From Streptomyces sp. HPF1205 (lineage in GTDB: Bacteria > Actinomycetota > Actinomycetes > Streptomycetales > Streptomycetaceae), in NCBI RefSeq assembly GCF_020400825.1, contig NZ_JAINVH010000002.1, positions 62,001 to 126,000 of the forward strand: DNA of 64,000 nt. The letters are read 5' to 3'. The notes under the pieces were generated by a model. That model saw only the letters and a program-made list of their open reading frames with translations. It was not told the DNA's origin and did no database searches. Below, one piece after another: positions 53,871 to 63,521 of this stretch; positions within the stretch are counted from its first letter, which is position 1, and each line of letters begins with the position of its first letter. The translations under genes and the position numbers were made by a program.

Positions 53871-56294
53871 ATGAACACATGGTCGTACGCGACACGCGGT
53901 CCGGCGGCGGACCGGCCCGGCGGAGTGGGGGTGAACGCACGGGTCGGCACACGGACCGGCGGACGAACGGGCGCACGGACCGGCGGACGGCGGCACGCGA
54001 AACGCCTCGCCGCTTTCGCACTCGCCTTCGGCGGCATGCTCGCCCTGTTGCTCGGCACCGCCGGGCCGGCGGACGCGCACGCCGCCCTGATCCGCGCCGA
54101 CCCCGCCGAGGGCTCCGTCGTCAAGACGGCGCCGCAGCGGGTGGTGCTCACCTTCTCCGAGGGCGTGCTGCTGTCCGACGACAGCCTGCACGTGTACGAC
54201 CCGCGCGGTACGGATGTGGCGGTGGGCACGCCGGGCCACGCCGACGGCGGCGGCGACTCCAAGGCGACCGCCACCGTGGCGCTGCGGCCGGGCATCGGCG
54301 ACGGCACGTACACCGTCGCCTGGCGGGCCATCTCCCAGGACAGCCACCCCGTCGCGGGCGCCTTCACCTTCTCGGTCGGGGCGCCGTCGAGGACCACCGT
54401 CGACCTCTCGGGCGTCGCGGCGGCCGGTGGCGGGGCGGCGGCGTTCCTGTACGGGGTCGGGCGCTACGTCTCGTACCTCGGCTTCGCGCTGCTGGTCGGC
54501 GGCTCGGTGTTCCTGACCGTGTGCTGGCCGCGCGGCGCCCTGCTCGGCGCGATGCAGCGGCTGGTGGCCGGCGGCTGGGTGGCGATGGTGGCGGGCGCGA
54601 TCGCGCTGATCATGCTGCGCGGCCCGTACGTCAACGGCAAGGGGCTCGGCCAGGTCTTCGACCCGGGCGTGATGCGCGCCCAGTTGGAGACCCGGCCGGG
54701 CGCCGCGCTGCTCTCCCGGCTGCTGCTGCTCGCCGCCGCGGCCGTCTTCCTGGCGGTGCTGTTCGGCAGTTACGCCAAACGGGAGGACCCCGCGGAGCGC
54801 GCCGACCTCGCCTGGGGCCTGGCCATCGGCGGCACCGTGGTGGCCGTCGGCATCGCCGCCACCTGGGCGATGGCCGAACACGCCTCGGTCGGCGTCCAGC
54901 GCAAGCTCGCGATGCCGGTCGACGTGGTCCACCTGCTGTCCATGGCGGTGTGGCTGGGCGGCCTGATCACCCTGCTCACCGCGTTGTGGGCGCCTTCGAC
55001 GGCCGGGACGGTCGAACGCTGGGCGGTGCGCCGCTTCTCGCTGACCGCCCTGACCGCGATCACCCTCCTGGTCGGGACCGGAACGTACCAGGCGTGGCGG
55101 CAGATCGGCACGTGGCGGGCCTTCACCGACACCTCGTACGGGCGGCTGCTGCTCGTCAAGATCGGGCTGGTGTGTGCGCTGGTGGCGGTGGCCTGGTTCT
55201 CGCGGCGGTGGACGGGAGGGCTCGGGGCGGCGGGGGCGGCCGGCAGGGCCGGTACGGCTAATACAGCCGGTACAGCCGGTACAGCCGGTACGGCGAGGGG
55301 GACGGGGGCGAAGGCGTCCGCCCGGGTCTCCGCCGAGGCGTCCGGCGCCAAGGTCCGGGCGAAGGGGTCCGCGAAGAAGTCCGATGAGAAGACCGCGAAG
55401 CCGTCGGCCGTAGCCGCGGCTCCGGCTCCGGCGGCTACGGCTCCGGCGTCGTCGGCAGCGGCGGGGGAGCCGGATTCCGTCGCCGTACAGGAGTCGGGGG
55501 AGCCGGGGGAGCCGGGCGAAGCCGCCGTACCGCGGCAGGCGGGTAAGGCTGCGGACGAGACCCGCGACAAGGCTTCGGGCGAGGCCGGAAACAAGGGCGG
55601 CGGCGCAACCCGTGACACGTCCGGCGCCACGTCCGGCGCCACGTCCGGCGCCACGTCCGGCCGGACCGGCGGCACCGTACCGGCCGCCTCTCGCGAGCGC
55701 GCCGCGCAGTTGCGGCGTCAGCAGGCGGCGCGCTCGGCCGCCCGGGCGCGCAAGGCACGGGACGCGGATCCGGCGCGAACGGCCCTGCGCCGCAGTGTCC
55801 TGGCGGAAGCCGGCATCGCGGTGGTCCTGCTGACGGTGACGACGATGCTCACCGGGTCCCAGCCGGGACGCGCGGCGGAGGAGCAGAAGGGGCTGGCGCC
55901 CGCCCCCGCGGCCTCGGCGACGGGGACGCCCGGGACGGGCTCCTCCTCGGACCTCTCCCTCACCGTCCCGTTCGACACGGGCGGTACGAACGGCAAGGGC
56001 ACCGCGGCGGTCGGCATGTCGCCGGTCGCGGCGGGCCTGCCCGGGGTCGTGCACGTGATCCTCAGCGACCCGGCGGGCAAGCCCATGGAGGTGCCCGAGG
56101 TGCGGCTGTCTTTCACGCTGCCCGCCAAGAACCTCGGCCCGATCCAGGTGCCCCTCAAGCGGTTCGCGGCCGGCCACTGGATCGCCTCCGGCGTCCGCCT
56201 CCCCCTGGCCGGCGGTTGGCAGATGTCCCTGACCGTCCGCACCTCCGACATCGACGAGGTGACCCGGACGAGGAACGTGCAGGTCGCCCCATGA
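53871..56294 (+). CDS. CopC-CopD fusion with low-complexity insert and C-terminal domain
   Basis: 807 residues from ATG 53871; GTG at 53931 after GGAG is equally plausible. A signal sequence ends at ADAHAALIRADP, so the CopC domain starts with the copper-binding His. CopD follows with about seven membrane helices (residues 195-440). Then come roughly 190 residues of repeats, including GATS repeated near 584-596, before the last helix (VLAEAGIAVVLLTVTTML). A FixH/YtkA-like beta domain ends the protein (LTVPFDTGGTNGKG to NVQVAP). It should take up or handle copper at the membrane. Confidence 0.85.
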   Translation: MNTWSYATRGPAADRPGGVGVNARVGTRTGGRTGARTGGRRHAKRLAAFALAFGGMLALLLGTAGPADAHAALIRADPAEGSVVKTAPQRVVLTFSEGVLLSDDSLHVYDPRGTDVAVGTPGHADGGGDSKATATVALRPGIGDGTYTVAWRAISQDSHPVAGAFTFSVGAPSRTTVDLSGVAAAGGGAAAFLYGVGRYVSYLGFALLVGGSVFLTVCWPRGALLGAMQRLVAGGWVAMVAGAIALIMLRGPYVNGKGLGQVFDPGVMRAQLETRPGAALLSRLLLLAAAAVFLAVLFGSYAKREDPAERADLAWGLAIGGTVVAVGIAATWAMAEHASVGVQRKLAMPVDVVHLLSMAVWLGGLITLLTALWAPSTAGTVERWAVRRFSLTALTAITLLVGTGTYQAWRQIGTWRAFTDTSYGRLLLVKIGLVCALVAVAWFSRRWTGGLGAAGAAGRAGTANTAGTAGTAGTARGTGAKASARVSAEASGAKVRAKGSAKKSDEKTAKPSAVAAAPAPAATAPASSAAAGEPDSVAVQESGEPGEPGEAAVPRQAGKAADETRDKASGEAGNKGGGATRDTSGATSGATSGATSGRTGGTVPAASRERAAQLRRQQAARSAARARKARDADPARTALRRSVLAEAGIAVVLLTVTTMLTGSQPGRAAEEQKGLAPAPAASATGTPGTGSSSDLSLTVPFDTGGTNGKGTAAVGMSPVAAGLPGVVHVILSDPAGKPMEVPEVRLSFTLPAKNLGPIQVPLKRFAAGHWIASGVRLPLAGGWQMSLTVRTSDIDEVTRTRNVQVAP

Positions 56295-57670
56295 AGCCGC
56301 TGAAGCCGACGAAGCCGACGACAACAGCCACGCCGGCCACGACAGCCACGACAGCCACGACAGGCACGACAGCCACGACAGGCAGGGCAGACGTGGCAGC
56401 CAGGGCGGGAACGGCGGGGTCCACGACCGAAGCGTCCCCCTCCGCCGCGATCAGCCGACGGCGGCTGCTCGGTACCGCGGGGGCCGCGGGCGCGGCCGGG
56501 CTCGTGGCCGGCGGCGGGGCGGGGGCCGCGGCCGGCCGCGCCGTCGCGGACCGGCCGACCGCGCTGACCACGGTCGGGTCCTCGTACATACCCTTCGAGG
56601 GTCCGCATCAGGCCGGGATCGTGGAGCCGGCGCAGGCGCGCGGGCACCTGGTGGCGTTCGATCTGGCGGCCGGTGCGGACCGGCGGGCGGCGGCCGGGCT
56701 GATGCGCCGCTGGTCGGACGCGGCACGGGCGATGACGCGCGCGACGCCGACGACCCCGGCGGCGTACGACGACCAGGTCGCGGGGGACGCCGGGCCGTCC
56801 TCGCTTACCGTCACCTTCGGGTTCGGGCGCGGCTTCTTCACCCGCACCGGGCTGACCGCGCGGCTGCCCGAGGCGCTCGCCCCGCTCCCCGCCTTCTCCG
56901 CCGACGCGCTCGATCCCCGGCGCAGCGACGGCGACCTGTGGGTGCAGATCAGCGCCGACGACGCGCTCGTGGCCTTTCACGCGCTGCGGGTGATCCAGAA
57001 GTCGGCCCGGGACACCGCCTTCGTGCGCTGGCAGATGAGTGGCTTCAACCGCACCCCGGGCGCCACCGCGCACCCGACGACCGGCCGCAACCTGATGGGG
57101 CAGATCGACGGCACCAACAACCCCAAGCCGGCCGACCCCGACTTCGACCGGAAGGTGTTCGTACCGGCCGGCGGCTCGCCGGAGTGGATGGCCGGGGGCT
57201 CGTACGCCGTCGTGCGCCGGATCCGGATGCTGCTCGACGACTGGGACCACCTGCCCGTGGAACGGCAGGAGAAGGTGATCGGCCGCCGCAAGTCCGACGG
57301 GGCGCCGCTGTCGGGCGGCACCGAGACGACTCCGGTCGACCTGGACAAGTTCCTGCCGGACAGGTCGCTCGCCGTCCCCGCCGACGCGCACATCCGGGTC
57401 GCCGCCCCGGCCTCCAACGGCGGCGCGACGATGCTGCGGCGCGCGTTCTCGTACCACGACGGCATCGGCACGGACGGCGCCCCGGACGCCGGGCTGCTGT
57501 TCGTGGCCTGGCAGGCGGACCCCCTGCGCGGCTTCGTACCCGTGCAGCGCAAGCTCGACAGCGGCGACGGCCTGTCCCGGTTCCTGCGGCACGAGGCGAG
57601 CGGCCTGTTCGCCGTGCCGGGCGGGGTGGGCCCCGGCGAGTACGTGGGCCAGCGGCTGCTGGAGGGCTGA
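56291..57670 (+). CDS. DyP-type haem peroxidase, Tat-exported
   Basis: 459 residues from ATG at 56291, overlapping the CopC-CopD stop (ATGA). A repeat-rich Thr/Ala N-terminus precedes a twin-arginine signal (ISRRRLLGTAGAAGAAG, near residue 57). The DyP motif GQIDGTNNP (~270) supplies the catalytic Asp, and FSYHDGIGTD (~387) the proximal haem His. EfeB/DyP enzymes act outside the membrane on dyes or haem. Linkage to copper genes suggests maturation with copper oxidases. Confidence 0.9.
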   Translation: MKPLKPTKPTTTATPATTATTATTGTTATTGRADVAARAGTAGSTTEASPSAAISRRRLLGTAGAAGAAGLVAGGGAGAAAGRAVADRPTALTTVGSSYIPFEGPHQAGIVEPAQARGHLVAFDLAAGADRRAAAGLMRRWSDAARAMTRATPTTPAAYDDQVAGDAGPSSLTVTFGFGRGFFTRTGLTARLPEALAPLPAFSADALDPRRSDGDLWVQISADDALVAFHALRVIQKSARDTAFVRWQMSGFNRTPGATAHPTTGRNLMGQIDGTNNPKPADPDFDRKVFVPAGGSPEWMAGGSYAVVRRIRMLLDDWDHLPVERQEKVIGRRKSDGAPLSGGTETTPVDLDKFLPDRSLAVPADAHIRVAAPASNGGATMLRRAFSYHDGIGTDGAPDAGLLFVAWQADPLRGFVPVQRKLDSGDGLSRFLRHEASGLFAVPGGVGPGEYVGQRLLEG

Positions 57671-57894
57671 CGGCGGAGTACCGCCGGGTCGCCGGAGTAC
57701 CGCCCGGTCAGGAGGTGACGGCGCCCCGGGCGTACGGAAGCGGTGTCCCGCCGCGCTGGCGTACGGCGACCGCACCGCGCGCGGGCGTATGTGACAGTGC
57801 TCGGGGCGCGGGTGGTCGGGCGGGCGGCGCGTGATGCGGGCGCGCGCCCCGCGCGTGCTCGCGCGACTGGTACGGCCGACGGCGTGCGGGCCGT

Positions 57895-57906
57895 TAGGCT
57901 GATTGC
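57895..57906 (+). promoter_or_regulatory. -10 element giving a leaderless pheA message
   Basis: TAGGCT at 57895-57900 is followed by six bases and then the ATG at 57907, so transcription should begin at or next to the start codon. No ribosome binding site is present. Confidence 0.45.
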
Positions 57907-58836
57907 ATGTCGCCGGCGAGCCGCTACACGTATCTGGGACCTGAGGGCACGTTCACGGAGGCAGCGCTGCGGACGCTGCCGGAGGCCGCCACACGCGAAC
58001 TGGTGCCGATGGTGTCGGTGGCCGCCGCGCTGGACGCGGTACGCGGCGGCGAGGCGGGCGGGGCGCTGGTCCCGATCGAGAACTCGGTGGAGGGCGGCAT
58101 CACCGCCACCCTGGACGAGCTGGCCTTCGGCGAACCGCTGATGATCTACCGCGAGGTGCTGCTGCCGATCGCGTTCGCGCTGCTGGTCAGGCCGGGCACC
58201 ACGCTCGCGGACGTCAAGACGGTGACCGGGCATCCGGCCGCCCAGGTGCAGGTGCGCAAGTGGATGGCCGAGAGCCTGCCCGACGCCCAGTGGGAGTCGG
58301 CGGCGTCCAACGCGGACGGCGCGCGGCTGGTGCAGGAGGGCCGGTTCGACGGGGCCTTCGCGGGCGAGTTCGCCGCGCCGGTGTACGGGCTGGAACCGCT
58401 GGCCACCGACATCCACGACGCGCAGAACGCCACCACCCGGTTCGTCCTGGTCGGCCGGCCGGCCCGGCTGGCGGCGCCGACCGGAGCGGACAAGACGTCG
58501 GCCGTCTTCTGGCTGCGCGACGACCACCCGGGTGCCCTGCTCGAACTTCTGCAGGAGTTCGCGATCCGCGGGGTCAACCTCATGCGCATCGAGTCCCGTC
58601 CCACGGGTGAGGGACTCGGCCGGTACTGCTTCTCGGTGGACGCCGAGGGACACCTGACCGACCGGCGGGTCGGCGAGGCTCTGATGGGTCTGCGCCGGCG
58701 CTGCCTGAACGTACGCTTCCTCGGTTCGTACCCACGCGCCGACGAGGTCGCGGCACGGGTGACGCGGGGCACGACGGACGCGGAGTTCCTCGACGCGGCG
58801 GACTGGCTGAACCGGGCGCTCGACGGGCGCGCCTGA
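57907..58836 (+). CDS. pheA: Prephenate dehydratase
   Basis: 309 residues. The N-terminal domain has YLGPEGTFTEAA, the substrate-site region VPIENSVEGG and the essential Thr in ATTRFVLVG (near residue 175). A C-terminal ACT regulatory domain carries HPGALLELLQEFAIRGVNL and IESRP, which bind phenylalanine. It converts prephenate to phenylpyruvate in phenylalanine synthesis and is inhibited by phenylalanine. No chorismate mutase part is present, as usual in actinobacteria. Confidence 0.95.
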   Translation: MSPASRYTYLGPEGTFTEAALRTLPEAATRELVPMVSVAAALDAVRGGEAGGALVPIENSVEGGITATLDELAFGEPLMIYREVLLPIAFALLVRPGTTLADVKTVTGHPAAQVQVRKWMAESLPDAQWESAASNADGARLVQEGRFDGAFAGEFAAPVYGLEPLATDIHDAQNATTRFVLVGRPARLAAPTGADKTSAVFWLRDDHPGALLELLQEFAIRGVNLMRIESRPTGEGLGRYCFSVDAEGHLTDRRVGEALMGLRRRCLNVRFLGSYPRADEVAARVTRGTTDAEFLDAADWLNRALDGRA

Positions 58837-59060
58837 GCGGAGGCCGGGGCGGGCCTGGTCCGCACCCCCGCGACCGAGGCGGCCCGGGCGGCGGACGCGG
58901 CCGAGGCGACCAAGGCGACCGACGCGAGCAAGGCGACCGGCGCGGCCGAGGCGACCAAGGCGGCCAAGGCGGCCGAGGTGCCCACAGACCGTACGGATCG
59001 ACCGCGCGCCGGCCCCCACAGGCGCGGGGCAAGGGTTCACCCCCCGTCCACCTGCTGTTT
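58837..59060. repeat. Nine-base repeats after pheA
   Basis: Units of the type GCGACCAAG / GCGGCCGAG are repeated about eight times between 58870 and 58980, in frame with pheA after its TGA. In that frame they would encode an Ala/Lys/Glu/Thr-rich tail. Confidence 0.5.
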
Positions 59061-59070
59061 CGTCGCCCAG

Positions 59071-59432
59071 TTGTCCACCGAAGTTATCCACAGGCAGCCC
59101 GATCTGCCTGTGGGTAACTGGGGACAAGTCGACAGGCCGGCCCGACGAAGTCGACAAATTGGTACACAGACACCAGCCCCTCCCGGAGTGATGCAGGTCA
59201 CCCCCCGTCAGCCCAATTCGCCCGATGAATCCTCTTGAGGGAACACTTCTCACTCGAAAGGGAGTGTGGAACGGGTTTGAACGGGGAATCCATCGCCGAA
59301 CATCTCCCCCTGGAAATGATCTCACCCCTTCTCCACAGGCTGCCCCCGCGACCTGTGGACAACGTGCGGCAATCCGACCCCGGCCTGTGGATAACTCCCC
59401 CTGGAATGCGTGATCAATTCCGGTTCTCCACA
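59071..59432. promoter_or_regulatory. Cluster of DnaA boxes
   Basis: Eight matches to TTGTCCACA/TTATCCACA lie within 362 bases. Perfect: TTATCCACA at 59084-59092, TGTGGACAA at 59354-59362 and TGTGGATAA at 59386-59394. One mismatch: 59071-59079, 59109-59117, 59119-59127, 59329-59337 and 59424-59432. Both orientations occur. No dnaA or dnaN gene is here, so this is not the main origin. It may titrate DnaA or control serS. Confidence 0.8.
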
Positions 59433-59580
59433 GGGCCGGTACCCTCGGCGGAGGGATCGGACGAATAGCGTTGACGCGAGGCTTTCCTCGCTCTTTTCCG
59501 CATTTTCCTCGCATAAATACCGAAGCGGACATAAGACACATTGCGCCGCTAAGTTGTCGCGCCGTGAGGCCGCGCCCCGG

Positions 59581-59592
59581 TAGCCTGTGACC
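59581..59592 (+). promoter_or_regulatory. -10 element giving a leaderless serS message
   Basis: TAGCCT at 59581-59586 lies six bases before the GTG at 59593, the same arrangement as at pheA. Confidence 0.4.
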
Positions 59593-60942
59593 GTGATTGA
59601 CCTTCGCCTGCTCCGTGAGGATCCCGACCGCGTGCGCGCCTCGCAGCGCGCCCGAGGAGAGGACGTCGGCCTCGTCGACTCCCTCCTGTCCGCCGACGAG
59701 CGGCGCCGGGCGTCCGGTACCCGCTTCGACGAGCTGCGGGCGGAGCAGAAGCAGTTGGGCAAGCTGATCCCCAAGGCGCAGGGCGACGAGCGGGCCGAAC
59801 TGCTGCGGCGCACCGGTGAGCTGGCCGCCGCCGTCAAGGCCGCCGACGCCGAGCAGCACGAGGCCGCCGAGGAGGCGCAGCGGCTCCTGCTTCAGCTCGG
59901 CAACCTGGTCCACCCCGACGCGCCCGTCGGCGGCGAGGAGGACTTCACCGTCGTCGAGGAGGTCGGAACCCCGCGCGACTTCGCCGCCGAGGGCTTCGAG
60001 CCGCGCGACCACCTGGCGCTGGGCGAGCTGCTCGGCGCGATCGACGTCGACCGCGGCGCCAAGGTCTCCGGGTCGCGCTTCTACTACCTCACCGGCGTCG
60101 GCGCACTGCTGGAGCTCGCGCTGGTCAACGCGGCGATCGCCCAGGCCACCGCGGCCGGGTTCACCCCCGTCCTGACCCCCACGCTCGTCAAGCCCGCCGC
60201 CATGGCCGGTACCGGCTACCTCGGCCAGGTGGAGGACGACGTCTACTACCTGGAGAAGGACGAGCTGTACCTGGTCGGCACCTCCGAAGTGCCGCTGGCC
60301 GCGTACCACATGGACGAGATCATCGACGCCGGCCGGCTGCCGCTGCGGTACGCGGGCTTCTCGCCCTGCTACCGGCGCGAGGCGGGCTCGTACGGAAAGG
60401 ACACCCGCGGCATCATCCGGGTGCACCAGTTCGACAAGGTGGAGATGTTCGTCTACACCGCTCCCGAGGACGCCGAGGCCGAGCACCAGCGGCTGGTGGA
60501 GTGGGAGAAGCAGTGGCTGACCTCGCTCGGCCTGCCGTTCCGGGTGATCGAGCTGGCTTCGGGCGACCTCGGCGCGTCGGCTTCTCGGAAGTTCGACTGC
60601 GAGGCGTGGATCCCGACCCAGGGCAAGTACCGCGAGCTGACCTCGACCTCCAACACGACCGAGTTCCAGGCCCGGCGGCTGAACATCCGGCTGCGCGACA
60701 CGGCCGGCACCCGGCCGCTGGCCACGCTCAACGGCACGCTGTGCGCGGTGCCCCGCACCATCGTGGCGATCCTGGAGAACCACCAGCAGGCGGACGGTTC
60801 GGTGCGCGTGCCGGAGGTCCTGCGGCCGTACCTGGGCGGGCGCGAGCTGCTGGAGCCGACCGCCACGGCGGCGGGACCCACCGGTTCGGGCCGTTCAGCC
60901 GGCACGAGCGGCTCGGCGGGCCCGACCGGCTCCGCGAGGTGA
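59593..60942 (+). CDS. serS: Seryl-tRNA synthetase
   Basis: 449 residues from GTG at 59593 ([16 protein letters not shown]); the GTG at 59587 would add two residues. The N-terminal coiled-coil arm (about residues 30-100) that grips the long variable arm of tRNA-Ser is clear. Class II motif 2 lies in [20 protein letters not shown] (~257) and motif 3 in [18 protein letters not shown] (~379). A Gly/Ser/Ala-rich C-terminal tail of about 25 residues is extra. It overlaps the next gene by four bases. Confidence 0.95.
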   Translation: MIDLRLLREDPDRVRASQRARGEDVGLVDSLLSADERRRASGTRFDELRAEQKQLGKLIPKAQGDERAELLRRTGELAAAVKAADAEQHEAAEEAQRLLLQLGNLVHPDAPVGGEEDFTVVEEVGTPRDFAAEGFEPRDHLALGELLGAIDVDRGAKVSGSRFYYLTGVGALLELALVNAAIAQATAAGFTPVLTPTLVKPAAMAGTGYLGQVEDDVYYLEKDELYLVGTSEVPLAAYHMDEIIDAGRLPLRYAGFSPCYRREAGSYGKDTRGIIRVHQFDKVEMFVYTAPEDAEAEHQRLVEWEKQWLTSLGLPFRVIELASGDLGASASRKFDCEAWIPTQGKYRELTSTSNTTEFQARRLNIRLRDTAGTRPLATLNGTLCAVPRTIVAILENHQQADGSVRVPEVLRPYLGGRELLEPTATAAGPTGSGRSAGTSGSAGPTGSAR

Positions 60943-61748
60943 GCGGCCCGCCCTACCGGCTGGTCGCGACCGATCTGGACGGCACCCTGCTGCGCAGCGA
61001 CGCCACCGTTTCCGCGAGGTCGCGCGAGACGCTCGCCGCCGTGACGGCGGCGGGCGCGGCGCACATCGTGGTCACCGGGCGGTCGGTGCCCTGGTGCCGG
61101 CACGTCCTGGACGACCTCGGGTACGAGGGGCTCGCGGTGTGCGGCCAGGGCGCCCAGGTGTACGACGCCGGCGCGCACCGGCTGCTCACCTCGGTCACCC
61201 TGGACCGGCAGCTCGCCGCCCTCGCGCTGGCCAAGATCGAGGCCGAGGTGGGGCCGCTGGCGGTCGCCGCGAGCCAGGACGGCCTGACCGGCGAGGTGCT
61301 GATCGGCGAGGGGTACGTCTACAATCCCGAGCTGCCGGTCGTGCACATGACGGACCCTGCCGAGCTGTGGGCCGAGCCGATCAACAAGCTCTACATACAG
61401 CATCCGGGCGGCCTGGACGACGACGCCCTGGCGGAGGCCGCCCAGGCGGCGGCCGGCGGCCTGGTCGGCGTGACCGTCGCGGGCGAGGGGATCGTCGAGG
61501 TGCTGCCGCTCGGGCTCACCAAGGCGACCGGCCTCGCGCTGGCCGCGCGGCGGCTGGGGGTGGCGCCGGGCGAGACCCTCGCCTTCGGCGACATGCCCAA
61601 CGACCTGCCGATGCTCACCTGGTCCGGCTACGGCGTGGCGATGGCGAACGCCCATCCCGACCTGAAGGCCGTCGCCGACGAGGTCACCGCCTCCAACGAC
61701 GAGGACGGCATCGCGGTGGTGCTGGAACGTCTCTTCGGCCTCGCCTGA
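60939..61748 (+). CDS. HAD-superfamily (Cof-type) phosphatase
   Basis: 269 residues from GTG at 60939, overlapping the serS stop (GTGA). Motif I is [14 protein letters not shown] (two catalytic Asp), motif II VVTGRS, the conserved Lys lies in LGLTKATGL, and motif IV is [13 protein letters not shown]2 cap between motifs II and III places it with Cof-type sugar-phosphate or nucleotide phosphatases. The substrate cannot be told from sequence. Confidence 0.9.
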   Translation: MSGPPYRLVATDLDGTLLRSDATVSARSRETLAAVTAAGAAHIVVTGRSVPWCRHVLDDLGYEGLAVCGQGAQVYDAGAHRLLTSVTLDRQLAALALAKIEAEVGPLAVAASQDGLTGEVLIGEGYVYNPELPVVHMTDPAELWAEPINKLYIQHPGGLDDDALAEAAQAAAGGLVGVTVAGEGIVEVLPLGLTKATGLALAARRLGVAPGETLAFGDMPNDLPMLTWSGYGVAMANAHPDLKAVADEVTASNDEDGIAVVLERLFGLA

Positions 61749-62583
61749 TCACCGGCCGTCCCCCCCGCCCCCGTTCCCGCTCCCGTTCCCGTTCCAGGCG
61801 TCCTTCCCGTCCCGGTCGCCGTTCCCATCCCGGTTCCCGCTCCCCCTCCCGTGTCCTGCCCGGCGGTGTCAGCACCCAGCAGCCCAGACCGAGCAGCACG
61901 GCGGTCAGGTGGCCCAGGTCGGTGAAAGTGCCGTCGTTCGCCACCTGGTAGCCCCCGTACGCGAGGACCGCGGTCAGGTAGCCCCACCGCCACGGCCGCG
62001 GCACCCGGTACGTCAGGACGCCGATGACGCCCGCCAGGCCGTAGCTGACCCCTATGTCGACGGTGTGCGCCAGCGAGTGCGGCAGCCGCTGGTCCCTGAT
62101 GCCCAGACGCACCGCCTTCTGGCTGATCAGGGTCGCGCCCACGTGCGCGACCGCCACGACCAGCAGCCACCGCCAGGTGCCCAGCCAGCGCTCGGCCGTG
62201 GCGTGCACCAGCTCGAACAGCGCCACGTAGAACACGAAGCCGGACGGCGTCTCGATCCACAAGGCGCTGCCGATCAGTACCCTGATCGGGTGATGGCGCA
62301 GCTCGACCAGGTTGGTGCTCACGCTGTGCAGCAGGTACGACCGCAGGGCCGGCGAGGAGACCGCCACGACGACAGTGGTGACGGCGAGTATCCCCAGCCA
62401 GATGTGGGTGCCGGGCGTGGACCGCACCCATTGCCGCGCCCTCCGCGCGGCCGGCCCGGCGCATGGCCCCCGCCGCCCCGCCACCGAGGTCGCGCGGCCG
62501 CGCCGCAGGGCGAGCGGCGGGCCGGCGCGGTCCTGCGGGGACGGGGGCTCGGAGGTCTCCGGTATCTGCGGGGCCATCGCCAC
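61684..62583 (-). CDS. Rhomboid-like integral membrane protein
   Basis: 299 residues from GTG at 62583 (ATG at 62577 is possible). About six membrane helices between residues 60 and 245. The GVSYGLAG sequence in a late helix and the His of TDLGHLTAVLLG are where rhomboid proteases carry their Ser and His, so proteolysis is possible but not shown. A very basic Arg/Glu-rich tail follows. It overlaps the HAD gene tail to tail by 65 bases. Confidence 0.75.
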   Translation of the reverse strand: MAMAPQIPETSEPPSPQDRAGPPLALRRGRATSVAGRRGPCAGPAARRARQWVRSTPGTHIWLGILAVTTVVVAVSSPALRSYLLHSVSTNLVELRHHPIRVLIGSALWIETPSGFVFYVALFELVHATAERWLGTWRWLLVVAVAHVGATLISQKAVRLGIRDQRLPHSLAHTVDIGVSYGLAGVIGVLTYRVPRPWRWGYLTAVLAYGGYQVANDGTFTDLGHLTAVLLGLGCWVLTPPGRTREGEREPGWERRPGREGRLERERERERGRGGRPVIRRGRRDVPAPPRCRPRRWRR

Positions 62584-62704
62584 CAGTGTCGGCCGGTCGG
62601 CTGTGAGCCGCCTGGGGGGGATCCGTCAGGCGGCTCACGCGGCCGGCGAGCGGCCCCCGTACTCCTCGTCGCTCCCCTCGTCGCGTCCCGTGCCGCTTCC
62701 GGCG

Positions 62705-63508
62705 TCACTCCTCGCCGGCGATCTTCAGCGTGCGCAGCTTGCGAGTGGCGAACCAGGTGGCCGCGGTGGTGACCACGACCAGCAGCACGACCGCCGTGGG
62801 CAGGCTCACGTCCGAGGCGACCAGGTCCCCCTTGGCGACCTTCTGGGCGATGGCCACGGCCCACTGCTGGACGCTAAGGGTGCGGGCGCCGGGCACCACG
62901 TTGCCGATCACGCCCTCCCACAGCAGCGCGTAGACCAGGCCGACCACCACGGCGTGCCGGGTGATCACGCCGAGCATCAGGAAGATCGCCGCATAGGCGA
63001 CGCACGCCACGGCGGCGGCCAAGGCGTACGCGGAGGCCAGCCGCTGCCCGTTGCCGTTGAGGACGTATCCCGCGAGCAGGGTGGGTATCGCGCAGAACGC
63101 GACGGTGACGCCTATGGCGACGATCAGCTTGGTGGCGATGATGGTGCCGCGCCGGATCGGTTTGGCCAGCAGGTAGACGATCGAGCCGTCGTCGATCTCG
63201 GGGCCGATCGCCCCGGTTCCGGCGATCACCCCGACCAGCGGTACGACGCCGCTGAGCGCGAAGCCCTGCAGCAGGTCGTGCGCGGTGGCGTCGTCGGCCC
63301 CGGTCAGGCCGCGCACGGCCCCGGCGATGACCAGCAGCAGCGCGGGCAGCGCGAACAGCAGCAGGGCGCGGCGGCGGCCCAGCAGCGCCCGGTAGGTGAG
63401 CCGGCCCACGGTGCGGTGGAACAGCGCGGCGGCCGGGGCGGCGCCCGCGGCCCGGGAGGCGGACGGCTCCGGGGGGCGGGGCGGCCGCGTGGCAGTGGTG
63501 GCGGACAT
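62705..63508 (-). CDS. ABC-2 type transporter permease
   Basis: 267 residues from ATG at 63508. Six membrane helices: near residues 47-65, 80-100, 125-150, 160-180, 185-205 and 240-258. The segment EIDDGSIVYLLAKPIRRGTI after the second helix is the usual coupling region of ABC-2 permeases. It follows the ATPase gene after 13 bases. Substrate unknown. Confidence 0.85.
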   Translation of the reverse strand: MSATTATRPPRPPEPSASRAAGAAPAAALFHRTVGRLTYRALLGRRRALLLFALPALLLVIAGAVRGLTGADDATAHDLLQGFALSGVVPLVGVIAGTGAIGPEIDDGSIVYLLAKPIRRGTIIATKLIVAIGVTVAFCAIPTLLAGYVLNGNGQRLASAYALAAAVACVAYAAIFLMLGVITRHAVVVGLVYALLWEGVIGNVVPGARTLSVQQWAVAIAQKVAKGDLVASDVSLPTAVVLLVVVTTAATWFATRKLRTLKIAGEE

Positions 63509-63521
63509 CTCGTGCGGCTCC

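Noticed and set aside
59041..59480. Main chromosomal replication origin
   Set aside because: DnaA boxes are present, but dnaA and dnaN do not flank the region; pheA and serS do. Kept only as a DnaA-box cluster.
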